Notes under the pieces: model-generated
Seen by the model: only the letters and a program-made list of their open reading frames with translations
Database searches by the model: none
What the model was told of the DNA's origin: nothing
From: Epilithonimonas hominis
GTDB taxonomy: Bacteria; Bacteroidota; Bacteroidia; Flavobacteriales; Weeksellaceae
Assembly (NCBI RefSeq): GCF_003730015.1
Contig: NZ_RJTU01000061.1
Span: forward strand, 124,001 to 188,000
Reading direction: 5' to 3'
Length of the DNA stretch: 64,000 nucleotides
Translations under genes and position numbers: made by a program
Part shown: in pieces, positions 1-8,966 of the stretch
Layout of the letters: every line of letters starts with the position of its first letter
Numbering within the stretch: position 1 is the stretch's first letter

Positions 1-1375
1 GAACTAATCTTTCCAATCCTAAACCAAATCCGGCGTGTGGAACAGAACCGAATTTTCTCGTATCCATATACCACCAAAGTTCTTCTTCGTCCACATGCAT
101 TTCTGCCATTTTTGTTTTCAGAACATCCAGTCTCGCTTCTCTTTCAGAACCACCAATGATTTCTCCGATTCCAGGAAAAAGAACGTCCATTGCCGCAACA
201 GTTTTATTATCATCGTTCAGTTTCATATAGAATGCTTTGATTTCTTTCGGGTAATCAAACAAAACAACTGGGCTTTCGAAATGTTTCTCTACCAAGAATC
301 TTTCGTGCTCAGACTGTAAATCTGTTCCCCATTTCTCAACAGGATATTGGAATTTTCCTTTTTTGTTTTCTTTAGAATTCAATAAAATCTCAATTGCTTC
401 TGTATAAGAAACTCTCTTGAATCTTTTTGCAATCACATTTTCCAGCTTTTCGATAAGACCTTCTTTCGCTCTTTCTTTTTCGGGTTTCTGTTTTTGCTCT
501 TCTTCAAAACGCTTGTCTAAGAATTCCAAATCATCTTTGCAATTGTCCAAAACATATTTAATCACATATTTCAAGAAATCCTCCGCCAAATCGATGTTGT
601 CTTCCAAATTATTGAAAGCCACTTCCGGCTCAATCATCCAGAATTCGGCTAAGTGACGCGTTGTATTGGAGTTCTCTGCACGGAAAGTTGGTCCGAAAGT
701 ATAAATCCTTCCCAATCCCATTGCCGCAGTTTCGCCTTCCAATTGTCCGGAAACCGTCAGGTTGGTTTTCTTTCCAAAGAAATCCTGAGTAAAATCGATT
801 TCTCCGTCTTCTGTTTTTGGAATATTATCAAGGTCAAAATTCGTAACACCGAACATTTCGCCAGCACCTTCTGCATCAGCTCCCGTAATTACAGGCGTGT
901 TGATGTAGAAAAACTGATTTTGATTGAAGAAAGAGTGGATTGCAAAACTCACAGCGTGACGCACTCTGAAAACTGCGCCAAACAAATTGGTTCTGAATCT
1001 CAAATGGGCCTGCTCACGCAATTTCTCCAAACTGTGTTTCTTAGGTTGAAGAATAGTTGCCTGCAATTCGTCAAAGAAATTATCTCCAAGAACAGTGATT
1101 TTCTTAGCGATGATTTCTACAGTTTGACCTGCACCTTGGCTTTCTACCACCTCACCTACAACTTTCAAAGACGAAGCAGTATTGATTTTCTTGATAGTTT
1201 CCTCATCAAAATTTTCAAAATCTACTACAACTTGCAAATTATTAATCGTAGAACCGTCATTCAGTGCGATAAAGCGATTAGAACGAAACGCACGAACCCA
1301 CCCCTGAACGGTGATGTCGTGATGTAATACTTTTTTGTAATCTGCCAAAAGGTCTTTAATTGTCTGTCTTTTCAT
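1..1375 (-). CDS. asnS: Asparaginyl-tRNA synthetase, 3' end cut by window edge
   Basis: Class II aminoacyl-tRNA synthetase that charges tRNA-Asn with asparagine in the cytoplasm. My translation from the ATG at 1373-1375 begins [15 protein letters not shown], followed by an OB-fold anticodon-binding domain (roughly residues 15-110, with [16 protein letters not shown]) and then the class II catalytic core. Motif 2 is visible as [15 protein letters not shown], and the frame ends at the window edge just after GLGLERLV, the start of motif 3. About 458 codons are present; the family is normally about 480, so only a short C-terminal piece is missing. A TAnnTTTG-type -7 box lies upstream at 1452-1459. 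The TRHLAEF and GADAEGAGE segments favour AsnRS over AspRS. Confidence 0.95.
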   Translation of the reverse strand, partial: MKRQTIKDLLADYKKVLHHDITVQGWVRAFRSNRFIALNDGSTINNLQVVVDFENFDEETIKKINTASSLKVVGEVVESQGAGQTVEIIAKKITVLGDNFFDELQATILQPKKHSLEKLREQAHLRFRTNLFGAVFRVRHAVSFAIHSFFNQNQFFYINTPVITGADAEGAGEMFGVTNFDLDNIPKTEDGEIDFTQDFFGKKTNLTVSGQLEGETAAMGLGRIYTFGPTFRAENSNTTRHLAEFWMIEPEVAFNNLEDNIDLAEDFLKYVIKYVLDNCKDDLEFLDKRFEEEQKQKPEKERAKEGLIEKLENVIAKRFKRVSYTEAIEILLNSKENKKGKFQYPVEKWGTDLQSEHERFLVEKHFESPVVLFDYPKEIKAFYMKLNDDNKTVAAMDVLFPGIGEIIGGSEREARLDVLKTKMAEMHVDEEELWWYMDTRKFGSVPHAGFGLGLERLV

Positions 1376-1451
1376 CTTTAGATAAAATATATTTTCAAAT
1401 CGAAGTGCACCATTTAAACAATGCTGTTTGATGGTTTAAAATTAGTGATTG

Positions 1452-1459
1452 CAAATGTA
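1452..1459 (-). promoter_or_regulatory. -7 promoter box of asnS
   Basis: On the minus strand this reads TACATTTG, matching the Bacteroidota -7 consensus TAnnTTTG, about 75 bases before the asnS start. A matching -33 TTG at the usual distance was not found, so this is a moderate call. Confidence 0.4.
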
Positions 1460-1510
1460 GTAAAAATTGCAGATAAAGCTGCGTTGCAATAGTTTTCGTG
1501 TTAGTGTTCT

Positions 1511-2053
1511 TTACTCATCCTTTTTCGAAGGAATCAAGAAAACATCCATCAAACCTTCCGGTAAGAACATTTTAATAAATTTCTCTTCACGATTCACTTC
1601 CAGAATCCAGTCTTTGATAATAGGAATAATGATTTCTTTGCCGGCAAGGTCTAGAATGAAATAGTTTTGAGCGGTTTGGTCATTAATGGATACAATATTG
1701 CCACAGGTTTTTCCGTCAGCTTCACGGATTTCGAAACCTATCACTTCGTGGTAATAGAATTTTTTTCCTGTTAGCGGAGGTAGGGTAGAGAGCGGCAGAT
1801 AAACACCTTTCCCAAGTGATTGATTCACCAAGGCTTCGGAAGAATTTTTGAAAGAAATAATTTTGGTGTCCGCTTTGGACCAAGATTGTTTTTCTACAAA
1901 AAAAGGAACCAGTAAACCATTGACTTCCACAAAAATCGATTCCAATTTGTTGTACATCTCAGGTTGGTCCGTGTCCAGTTTCAGGATAACATTCCCTTGT
2001 AATCCGTGTGTTCTGGTAATAGTTCCCAAAAAATAGCAATCTTCTTTTTTCAT
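1511..2053 (-). CDS. rimM: Ribosome maturation factor RimM
   Basis: 180-residue 16S rRNA processing factor that binds S19 and helps mature the 30S head. The N-terminal beta-barrel is recognisable from GTITRTHGLQGNVIL (residues 10-24), and the C-terminal PRC-barrel from YYHEVIGFEI and the KEIIIPIIKDWILEV stretch typical of the family. Length is normal (about 170-180). It lies downstream of rpsP on the same strand, as in the widespread rpsP-rimM-trmD-rplS operon, but a 186-base gap holding a strong terminator separates the two. trmD is not adjacent; it sits 9 kb away beside an NADH dehydrogenase gene. Confidence 0.95.
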   Translation of the reverse strand: MKKEDCYFLGTITRTHGLQGNVILKLDTDQPEMYNKLESIFVEVNGLLVPFFVEKQSWSKADTKIISFKNSSEALVNQSLGKGVYLPLSTLPPLTGKKFYYHEVIGFEIREADGKTCGNIVSINDQTAQNYFILDLAGKEIIIPIIKDWILEVNREEKFIKMFLPEGLMDVFLIPSKKDE

Positions 2054-2130
2054 TATTAAAAAAAATTATTTTTCTTCTTTTTCCCAACCCTAAAGGGAGG
2101 AAAGAAACCTAGCGAAGTGGTGACGAAGTC

Positions 2131-2176
2131 AAAATCAATTTTTTCCCCGCTAAGGTTGGGGAAAGCAATTGATTTT
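2131..2176. repeat. Imperfect intergenic hairpin between rpsP and rimM
   Basis: Outer arms AAAATCAATT and AATTGATTTT enclose inner arms TTTCCCC and GGGGAAA around a short loop. Just beside it, at about 2087-2099, is the motif CCAACCCTAAAGGG, which recurs inside another hairpin at 10816-10836. It may act as a processing site or be a repeat remnant; no protein-coding potential is evident. Confidence 0.5.
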
Positions 2177-2189
2177 TTATTTAAACAAC

Positions 2190-2222
2190 AAAGACACGAA
2201 ATCATATCGTGTCTTTGTTTTG
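2190..2222 (-). terminator. Terminator of rpsP
   Basis: Perfect 11-base arms, CAAAGACACGA and TCGTGTCTTTG, with a 7-base loop and T-rich flanks on both sides. It begins about 20 bases after the rpsP stop codon and separates rpsP from rimM. Confidence 0.85.
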
Positions 2223-2239
2223 TATCTTTTTGTAAAGAA

Positions 2240-2797
2240 TTAAGCTTGAGCTTCTTCAGTTCCTTCTGCTTCAGCAGTTGGCTCTTCAGTAGCAACTTCT
2301 TCAGCAGGAGCGTTAGCAGCTTCTTCAGCAGCCTTTGCATCAGCTTCAGCTTTCGCAGCAGCATCAATTCTTGCTTGGTTTACTTTAGCTTCAGCTTCTA
2401 GAGCTGCTTTTTTAGCATCAGCTTTAGCAGTTGATAAACCTTCAACTTTACCTTGAACTTTAGCATCTTTAGCCTCAACCCAAGCAGCGAATCTCTTCTC
2501 AGCTTCAGCTTCGTCAAAAGCACCTTTAGCAACACCACCTTGAAGGTGTTTTTTGTACAAAGCACCTTTGTAAGAAAGGATAGCTCTTGCAGTATCAGTT
2601 GGCTGAGCACCATTGTTTAACCACTTTACAGCAGAATCAACGTTCAAGTCAATCGTTGCAGGGTTAGTAATTGGGTTGTAAGTTCCTAGTTTTTCGATGA
2701 ATCTACCATCTCTTCTAGCTCTAGAATCTGCAACCACGATGTGGAAAAAAGGTTTCCCTTTTGATCCGTGTCTTTGTAATCTGATTTTTACTGACAT
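2240..2797 (-). CDS. rpsP: 30S ribosomal protein S16 with long Ala/Glu-rich tail
   Basis: Residues 1 to about 92 are a normal bS16 ([20 protein letters not shown], then [19 protein letters not shown]), a small-subunit protein needed for 30S assembly. The protein runs to 185 residues, twice the usual 80-90. The extra C-terminal part is rich in Ala, Lys and Glu, probably helical to about residue 150 and then acidic and disordered (ending [15 protein letters not shown]). Long S16 tails are common in Bacteroidota. A good promoter lies directly upstream (2844-2873), so this is the first gene of its transcript, and a strong terminator follows. Confidence 0.97.
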   Translation of the reverse strand: MSVKIRLQRHGSKGKPFFHIVVADSRARRDGRFIEKLGTYNPITNPATIDLNVDSAVKWLNNGAQPTDTARAILSYKGALYKKHLQGGVAKGAFDEAEAEKRFAAWVEAKDAKVQGKVEGLSTAKADAKKAALEAEAKVNQARIDAAAKAEADAKAAEEAANAPAEEVATEEPTAEAEGTEEAQA

Positions 2798-3302
2798 AAA
2801 TTTTAAATTTGTGGGAACACGTCCCGATTAAATATTAAGTGTGCAAAGATAAGAAAATATTTTAATGTAACAATTTGAAAATCTAATAATTTACCAATCC
2901 AAAAAAGAAAAATTCTCCGACTCTCAAACACGCAAACTCTCAGACCAAATTTTAGGAGCCGGGAGCCTGCTTGAAGTTTATGCTGAGCGGAGTCGAAGTG
3001 TTGCAATCTTTTTTGCCACACTTTTTGTCAGGCTGAGTTCTCGAAGCCCAAGCAAAAAAAGATTTCCACTGCAAAACAAAGTTTAGATGAATCAAATAAA
3101 AAAATAAAAATATTGAGTCAATCAGAGCTAAGGATTTAGTCTGTGATAGAAAATTTTGTCTTTTAAATCCAGCAATTACTCAACGAATATCATCACAAAT
3201 AAAAAAGTTACTATTAGAAAAGTCACACTGAGCGGAGTCGAAGTGTCTTTTATTACTTTTTTCAATATCTCTTTTGTGACTTTTGTGGTTTGAAAAAAGA
3301 TT
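2798..3302. repeat. 505-base gap filled with intergenic repeats
   Basis: No gene is seen beyond the rpsP promoter at its left edge. About 2952-3073 is a copy of the GC-rich repeat family: on the minus strand it has AGTGGAAATCTTTTTTT, a middle section, then GCAAAAAAGATTG, and ends near GGCTCCCGGCTCCTA, matching pieces of the copies near 51.1 and 58.2 kb. Two copies of a short repeat, CTGAGCGGAGTCGAAGTG, lie at 2983-3000 (inside the larger repeat) and 3229-3246; the latter is flanked by GTCACA and TC. A 72-codon open frame at 2803-3021 is made of these repeats and is not taken as a gene. Confidence 0.7.
2844..2873 (-). promoter_or_regulatory. Promoter of rpsP
   Basis: On the minus strand TTG (2871-2873) and TATCTTTG (2844-2851) are separated by 19 bases, an excellent match to the Bacteroidota promoter TTG-N17-23-TAnnTTTG. 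The start codon is 47 bases further on. Confidence 0.75.
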
Positions 3303-4595
3303 TCAGTTCAAACCTTTCTTGTAAGTTTCCAAAGCTCTTTCCCTCGCAAATTTGTGTTCCACAATTCTGTTTTCAAGAATATCCTTTTCAAAATCAGGAT
3401 TCCATTTTCGGATATATTTCAAATCTTTATCAAATTTTTTCGTTTGTTCATCCGGATTGAAAACTCTGAAATAGGGCGCAGCATCGCAACCGCAACCTGC
3501 TGCCCATTGCCAGTTTCCATTGTTGGCAGAAAGGTCATAATCCAACAATTTCTTAGCAAAATAAGCTTCGCCCCATCGCCAGTCAATCAGTAGATGCTTG
3601 GTTAGAAAACTTGCGACTACCATTCTGATTCTGTTGTGCATTTGTCCGGTTTGGTTTAGTTGACGCATTCCTGCATCAACGATAGCATAACCAGTCTCGC
3701 CGTTGCACCATTTTTTAAATTCGGCTTCGTTATTGCGCCATTGTATGTTTTCATATTTTTCTTTGAAACAATAATTGACGATCTTCGGGAAATGAAATAA
3801 GATTTGCATAAAAAATTCCCTCCAAATCAACTCATTGAGCCAAGTTTCGTTATGACTTATTGCAAATCTGACACACTTTCTGATAGAAATAGTTCCAAAT
3901 CTCAGAGCAATTCCAAGATGTGTGGTGGCATCCAGAGCTGGAAAATCTCGCTTTTCATCATAAACATCAATAATTTTTGATTCCAGTTTTGGTTCATCAA
4001 ATTCCAAATCCGTTTGCTCAAATCCGATTTCTTTTAGACTTAGGATTTTGTTAGAAGGTAATTTCTGAAATTGGTCTTTGTTAATTTTAACGGAATTGTA
4101 GTCTTCCTCTGTTAGAAGTTTTTTCCATTTTTTGGAATAAGGTGTGTAAACTGTGTAAGGTTCTCCGTTATCTTTTGCAACTTCATGTTTCTCAAAAATC
4201 ACTTGGTCTTTGAAATCAAAAAATTCAATATTTTCTAAGTTTAGGAAATCCTTAATCTCAACATCTCTTTTGATGGCAGCAGGTTCATAATCACGATTGC
4301 AAAAGACAGATTTAATCTCAAAATCTTTTTCCAGTTGTTTGAAAACATCTAAAGGTTTACCGTGAAAAGTCAAAAGTGAACTTCCAAATTCTTTCAGTTC
4401 CTGATTGATTTTTTCCAATGCCTGATGAATGTAATCAACACGTCGGTCACTTTTATCCTCAAGATGATTCAGGATATTTTTATCAAAAATAAAAATCGGA
4501 ATAATTTTTTCGCCGTATTTCAGAGCTTCTGACAAACCTTTGTTATCTTCCAATCGCAAATCACGACGAAACCAGAATATTGATATTTTTTGCAT
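3303..4595 (-). CDS. phrB: Deoxyribodipyrimidine photolyase (class I type)
   Basis: 430-residue flavoprotein of the cryptochrome/photolyase family that repairs UV-made cyclobutane pyrimidine dimers using blue light. The N-terminal alpha/beta antenna domain starts ISIFWFRRDLRLEDN (residues 4-18). The FAD-binding helical domain includes RFGTISIRK, LIWREFFMQI and the highly conserved NGNWQWAAGCGCDAAPYFR near residues 356-374. Length is slightly below the usual 450-480. It is a single gene after the repeat region, transcribed on its own strand unit; a nitroreductase gene lies upstream. A cryptochrome-like light sensor cannot be excluded, but the core looks like a CPD photolyase. Confidence 0.93.
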   Translation of the reverse strand: MQKISIFWFRRDLRLEDNKGLSEALKYGEKIIPIFIFDKNILNHLEDKSDRRVDYIHQALEKINQELKEFGSSLLTFHGKPLDVFKQLEKDFEIKSVFCNRDYEPAAIKRDVEIKDFLNLENIEFFDFKDQVIFEKHEVAKDNGEPYTVYTPYSKKWKKLLTEEDYNSVKINKDQFQKLPSNKILSLKEIGFEQTDLEFDEPKLESKIIDVYDEKRDFPALDATTHLGIALRFGTISIRKCVRFAISHNETWLNELIWREFFMQILFHFPKIVNYCFKEKYENIQWRNNEAEFKKWCNGETGYAIVDAGMRQLNQTGQMHNRIRMVVASFLTKHLLIDWRWGEAYFAKKLLDYDLSANNGNWQWAAGCGCDAAPYFRVFNPDEQTKKFDKDLKYIRKWNPDFEKDILENRIVEHKFARERALETYKKGLN

Positions 4596-4726
4596 TAGTG
4601 AAGTTTAAAATGAATTTTAGGACTTAGTTGTCGTGAACAGTTATCGATGATTGGGCAGATATTGCAGATAATATCGATTTTCCAGATTTGCTACATCCGC
4701 GATAGTAAAAAATTATCAAATAAAAA

Positions 4727-5239
4727 TTATTCCAAACTTCCCAGGTAAAACAAGCCCAAACATTGTTGGTTGTCTTCGATTTTCAAAGAGTTTTTCAAAT
4801 TATTTACGATTTTCGGAGAACTCCAATAACAGCCGATTCTGTTGGCAGTGCAAGTGAGATACATATTTTGAACCGCCATAGATGTTGCAGCGATTTCTTC
4901 CCAATCCGGAACTAGTCCGCTGAATTCTACCACGATTGAAATCACAGCATTTGCCTTAGAAATTTTGAAGCCAATATCGTCATATTTCTTTTGCAGAAAC
5001 TGAAATTCCGGTGTGATTTCCTTATAAATATTCTGAAGTTCCTGACCAAGATTTTGTTTTTCCTCACCTTTGAAAACTTTGAAACGCCAAGGTTTTGTAC
5101 GTTTGTGATTAGGAGCGAGAACAGCATTACTGAGGATTTCGTCAATGATGTGTTGTGGAATTTCTTTATCTGTGTAATCTTTTGGGAAGATACTTCTGCG
5201 TTCTTCTATAATATGTTTGAGAATTGTTGCGTTTTCCAT
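4727..5239 (-). CDS. Nitroreductase family protein
   Basis: 170-residue FMN-dependent NAD(P)H oxidoreductase of the nitroreductase superfamily, probably a cytoplasmic dimer; the physiological substrate is unknown. Family marks are ERRSIFPKDY near residues 13-22, NAVLAPNHKRTKPWRF near 38-53, whose Arg/Asn residues line the FMN phosphate, and a C-terminal GLFYLGSLE strand. It is shorter than the usual 190-220, as in the YdjA-like minimal group. It stands alone between a gene for photolyase and the frameshifted elongation-factor gene, with a 131-base gap to the former. Confidence 0.85.
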   Translation of the reverse strand: MENATILKHIIEERRSIFPKDYTDKEIPQHIIDEILSNAVLAPNHKRTKPWRFKVFKGEEKQNLGQELQNIYKEITPEFQFLQKKYDDIGFKISKANAVISIVVEFSGLVPDWEEIAATSMAVQNMYLTCTANRIGCYWSSPKIVNNLKNSLKIEDNQQCLGLFYLGSLE

Positions 5240-5337
5240 AGTTCAAAGATACAAGAAAGATGTCAGATGTCGGAAGTCAGATGTTAAAGTTGGAATTTTA
5301 CATCAAATAATAAGATTTTTCTCTTATCACTTCCGAC

Positions 5338-5788
5338 CTAAATAATTTCCACGATTTCCTGGTGGATGTTATTAAGTGTAAAATCATCCCCGACTTTTTT
5401 TCCGGTCATAATCTGAGCCATTGGACTTTCGGGAGAAATGGCGTAGAAACGGTCACCTTGAAAGAAAAATTCTCCCAAAGAAACAGAAATGTAAAAACGA
5501 GCTTTGTTTGTGATGACAAGCGAGCCGAGTTTTATAGTTTCGCAAACAGAATTCAGAACTTTGCGCATTTGCGTCTGCATACTTTTGAGCGAAGCCATTT
5601 GTCTATCCAAATGATAAATCTCCTCCTGAATTTCCTCTCTTATCGAATCGTATTTTGAGGTTTTTTTGATTTCTCGGCTGGCTTCCAGAGAAAAGTTGAG
5701 GTAAAATTCCAAATTTTTTACCTTTCCCCGAAATACTGTCGTTCACAAATTCTCGTAATTCACTTTTATTATAAATCGTCTTCTGCAT
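5338..5788 (-). pseudogene. GreA/GreB-family elongation factor, frameshifted
   Basis: Two overlapping frames together make one GreA/GreB-like protein of about 149 residues. The first starts at the ATG 5786-5788 (MQKTIYNKSELREFVNDSIS); the second carries the rest (NLEFYLNFSLEASREIKK through GEFFFQGDRFYAISPESPM and VGDDFTLN, the FKBP-like C-terminal domain). The total span is 451 bases, one more than a multiple of three. Removing one G from the GG at 5721-5722, or one from GGGG at 5726-5729 (minus strand), joins the frames as ISGKVKNLEFYLNF. It follows the beta-lactamase gene by 28 bases. It could be a real inactivated gene, a sequencing error, or much less likely a programmed frameshift. Confidence 0.8.
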
Positions 5789-5816
5789 AAATCCAATTTT
5801 AAATAAAGATAAAGAA

Positions 5817-6704
5817 TTATTTTTTGGTGAAATAATTCCAAGTCGCCTTTGCGATGTCTGCAATTATTTTCTCAGTATCTTCTCTCGATTCGGTTATGTT
5901 TTTCAAATAAACGGAAAGGATAACATATTTTCCATTAGGTAATTTTATGATCCCAATATCATTCATTGCAACTCTCAGATTATTTTCGTTGGTTCCTGAG
6001 ATTCCTGTTCTGTGCGCCAACTCGGTTCCTGCAGGAAGTCCTGCTTTCATCCAAGTTGTTCCTCTTGAACATTCCACCATTATTTGGTAAAGATATTTCG
6101 TTGTGGATTTTTTCAGAACTTTTCCTTTATAGAATTTTTCTAATAATTCTGTTGTCGCAATCGGTGTTGTTGTGTTGATGTAAAGGTTTTCCCAAGTTCG
6201 CATTTGGTTTTCATTGACTTTGATTGTAAAATCTTTGATTCCATTTTTATTAATGAATTTCTGAACCGTTTCAGGTCCTCCAATTAATTTCAAAAGAATA
6301 TCGCAACCATTGTTATCGCTGTGAGAAACCGTGTATCTTAATAATTGGTCTAAAGTCAAATCCATATTTCCATTAGGGAATTCTTCAAGAATCGGACTCC
6401 AAGTGTCTTCGTGCAAATCCTCTTTTTTGATTAAGAATTTCTGAGTCAGTAACAATTTACCTTTGTCAACTTCATTCAAAACAGCCAATGCAATATGGAA
6501 TTTGAAAACGCTCATCATCGGCATATTCATATTTCCGTTGATGCTCAAAGTGTCTTTTTCCTGACTTCCTTTAATGGAAATCCCAACAGTTGCATTTTTG
6601 GTAGAAATAATTTGGTTCAATTCTTTTCTAAGTTCCTCCATATTCTGAGCAAACGCCTGAACCGAAAGAAATGAAAGACCGAGGATTAATATTAGTTTTT
6701 TCAT
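5817..6704 (-). CDS. bla: Class A beta-lactamase
   Basis: 295-residue periplasmic serine beta-lactamase that hydrolyses beta-lactam antibiotics. A signal peptide (residues 1-19, ending VQAFAQ) is followed by the catalytic SVFK (Ser65, Lys68), SDN (129-131), a Glu in the omega loop within NENQM (Glu165), and RTG at 232-234 in place of the usual KTG. The NENQM omega loop and overall pattern resemble the PER/VEB/CGA/CIA group known from chryseobacteria and relatives, many of which are extended-spectrum enzymes; the actual spectrum cannot be read from sequence alone. The gene begins 10 bases after the serine hydrolase gene and is probably co-transcribed with it. Confidence 0.93.
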   Translation of the reverse strand: MKKLILILGLSFLSVQAFAQNMEELRKELNQIISTKNATVGISIKGSQEKDTLSINGNMNMPMMSVFKFHIALAVLNEVDKGKLLLTQKFLIKKEDLHEDTWSPILEEFPNGNMDLTLDQLLRYTVSHSDNNGCDILLKLIGGPETVQKFINKNGIKDFTIKVNENQMRTWENLYINTTTPIATTELLEKFYKGKVLKKSTTKYLYQIMVECSRGTTWMKAGLPAGTELAHRTGISGTNENNLRVAMNDIGIIKLPNGKYVILSVYLKNITESREDTEKIIADIAKATWNYFTKK

Positions 6705-6714
6705 TAGAATAATA

Positions 6715-7770
6715 TTATTTCAAAAATTGACTTTCCTTAACAATTTTTCTCACTTGTTCTTCGAAATGATAAGCAATATCAAAGTTTTCATTCGCTTGAT
6801 TTTCCATTACAATCACGCTGGTTTTTGTCTTTGGATAATACAAATTAACTGCTGTAAAACCTTCGCCTGGATGAAAACCCGTGTGTCCAATTTCGGAAAT
6901 GTCAGCTTTATCATTAATTCTCAAACCATAACCGTAACCAATCGGATTTTTACCAAATATTGGATGTGTCGCAGTTGTTGAATAATTGGTCATTAATTTA
7001 TACGTTTCAGGTTTTAGCAATTTTCCATTATGCAGACATTCGTTCCATTTGGCTAAATCGGGAGCCGTGACAATCAAATGACTTCCAAAATAATTAGTAG
7101 GATTGAATTCTGATTTTTCATTCAATTTAAAAGTTCCGTCTTTTCTGATTGTATGACCTTTTGTCAAAAGCTTACTGCTGATTTCGGTGGGATAATAACT
7201 GTCATTCATTTTACATTTTTTGAATAAAGCTGTTACCAACTCCTGATAACTTTTTCCGCTTTGCTTTTCCAAAACCAATCCCGCAACATAATATCCAACA
7301 TTAGAATAACTGAAATCTTTCCCGGTTTTAAATTTTAAATTTGGTTTCAAATCATCGCTATACAATCCAGAAGTATGATTAAGTAAATTGTGAATAGTCA
7401 CAGTATCTGCCCAAGAATATTGGAAATCCGGCAGATATTTTCTGATAGGCTGATGCAAATCGATTGTTCTTTTTTCTACTTGTTGCAAAATCAACGTTGC
7501 AGTAATCTGCTTTGCAATTGACATTGTCGAAAACTTGTCATTAATTTTAAGAGGAGTTTTCTTATTGAAATCAGAATAACCAAAAGCTTTCGCATATTTT
7601 TCCTTCCCATTTTGCTGAATGTAAACTACACCATTGAAACTTCTTGGATTTGTAGTTTTGATTAAACTGTCAATTTTCGCCGAATAATCATCTTTCTGTT
7701 GAGCCGATGATTTACAAGAAGTAAATAAGGTAATAATAGCTACCGAAGCTAGTTTGAAAAAGTTTTTCAT
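6715..7770 (-). CDS. Serine hydrolase of the beta-lactamase/AmpC-like superfamily (lipoprotein)
   Basis: About 351 residues from the ATG at 7768-7770, chosen over an upstream in-frame ATG because it begins directly with a lipoprotein signal (MKNFFKLASVAIITLFTSC, Cys19). The domain is the class C beta-lactamase/D-Ala-D-Ala carboxypeptidase/esterase fold: nucleophile motif S-I-A-K in TMSIAKQITA, YSN in the YxN position (FSYSNVGYYVAG), and HTGFHPGEGF in place of the KTG-type motif. Members include peptidases, esterases and transferases, so the substrate is not assigned. It is the middle gene of a minus-strand run with a paralogue upstream and the class A beta-lactamase 10 bases downstream. Confidence 0.85.
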   Translation of the reverse strand: MKNFFKLASVAIITLFTSCKSSAQQKDDYSAKIDSLIKTTNPRSFNGVVYIQQNGKEKYAKAFGYSDFNKKTPLKINDKFSTMSIAKQITATLILQQVEKRTIDLHQPIRKYLPDFQYSWADTVTIHNLLNHTSGLYSDDLKPNLKFKTGKDFSYSNVGYYVAGLVLEKQSGKSYQELVTALFKKCKMNDSYYPTEISSKLLTKGHTIRKDGTFKLNEKSEFNPTNYFGSHLIVTAPDLAKWNECLHNGKLLKPETYKLMTNYSTTATHPIFGKNPIGYGYGLRINDKADISEIGHTGFHPGEGFTAVNLYYPKTKTSVIVMENQANENFDIAYHFEEQVRKIVKESQFLK

Positions 7771-7845
7771 TGATGTTTTTTTGGTTAATTTAATTTTATG
7801 CTTTCGCATTGAGCTTTTGTTATTATAAACTTAAAATTATTTTAT

Positions 7846-8856
7846 TTATTGGATGTCTTTCAAGATTGCTATAATTGAATCTGATATTTCAAAAATTTTT
7901 CCACTATAACTATTGCTTAATAATATTATCGTCATCTTTTCATTGATATCCGAAACCAAAAGAGCTTCATAATTTCCGGCTCTTCCGTCGTGAAGATGAC
8001 GAATTAATTTTTTGTCTTTAAACCTTGCTTGTCCCAAAGCGGATTGAGTTTCTTCCGCATCAAACTGTTGACCTATTTCATAAAGAGATTTTTCACTAAT
8101 TATTTTTTTTGAATGCAAACATTTTGACCAATTCAATAAGTCGGTTGTTGTTGCGAAAGCTCCGCCAGTAAGAAAATCTGGTTTGTCCTGAATCAATTTG
8201 TCATTAAATCCTTTAGCTATGTTTTCATCAGTTTCAACGGGTGTAATCATAGAATAATTCATATTACAAGGTTTGAATATGAATTGCTCAACATAGGATT
8301 TATAATTCATTCCGGTCAATTTTTCCACAATGAATTGTCTTAAAAAAATATTGTTATTGTTGTAATCGTACTTCGTTCCAGGTTTGAAATCGAGTGAATC
8401 AATTTGTTTTAAATCATTGAATATATCAGTATTGCTTTTGATTTTTTTCCAGTTGACATTGGGTAGCCCGCTAGTGTATTGTAGCAGATTTCTGATTGTA
8501 ACTTCATTTGACCATTTAGGTAACTCGGGAATGAATTTAGAAACTTTATCATCTAATTTTAACTTACCTTTTTCTGCCAATTGCATCAAAGCTACCGCGC
8601 TAAATTCTTTGGTAATTGAACCAATATTAAATCTGTAATCTGATGTTAATTTATCAGTTTTGGTAGCATCTGTAAACCCAAATGAAGCTTTGTAAATGAT
8701 TTTGTTGTTTTTTGAAACCAAAATATTTCCATTAAAAATACCATTCTGATAGGACGATGTCATCAAGGAATCGATTTGTTTGATTTGTGCAAATAAATTA
8801 TTGGTCAGGAGTAATAGAACCGTGAAAATTAAAAATGTTGGTCTGGTGTTTTTCAT
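7846..8856 (-). CDS. Serine hydrolase, second paralogue
   Basis: 336-residue exported protein of the same superfamily as its downstream neighbour. Signal peptide at residues 1-23 (ending NNLFAQ). The catalytic SxxK is in GSITKEFSAVAL, the conserved NLLQYTSGLPN follows, and the YxN-like element is YDYNNNNIFL. A GRAGNYEALLV segment replaces the usual HTG motif. It sits 75 bases upstream of the paralogue, and the pair probably arose by tandem duplication and divergence, since motifs align but the sequences differ widely. Substrate unknown; a role in peptidoglycan or peptide metabolism is only a guess. Confidence 0.82.
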   Translation of the reverse strand: MKNTRPTFLIFTVLLLLTNNLFAQIKQIDSLMTSSYQNGIFNGNILVSKNNKIIYKASFGFTDATKTDKLTSDYRFNIGSITKEFSAVALMQLAEKGKLKLDDKVSKFIPELPKWSNEVTIRNLLQYTSGLPNVNWKKIKSNTDIFNDLKQIDSLDFKPGTKYDYNNNNIFLRQFIVEKLTGMNYKSYVEQFIFKPCNMNYSMITPVETDENIAKGFNDKLIQDKPDFLTGGAFATTTDLLNWSKCLHSKKIISEKSLYEIGQQFDAEETQSALGQARFKDKKLIRHLHDGRAGNYEALLVSDINEKMTIILLSNSYSGKIFEISDSIIAILKDIQ

Positions 8857-8966
8857 AATTATTTAAAAATATTCTGTTGATACAGATTATTTTAGGTTTT
8901 AGATTGAATTATATATTTTACAATATTACTGCTGTCGTAATCAATAAAATTGTAAAAATGTAAAGT

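Noticed and set aside
2056-2367. 103-codon Lys/Leu-rich frame overlapping the 3' end of rpsP
   Set aside because: Low-complexity shadow of the Ala-rich S16 tail in another frame; the rest crosses the terminator and hairpin.
2803-3021. 72-codon frame before phrB
   Set aside because: Made of repeat copies and the rpsP promoter region.
4620-4700. Weak inverted repeat (TTATCGAT...ATATCGAT) between nitroreductase and photolyase genes
   Set aside because: Arms are short and far apart, with no T-run and no obvious promoter relation.
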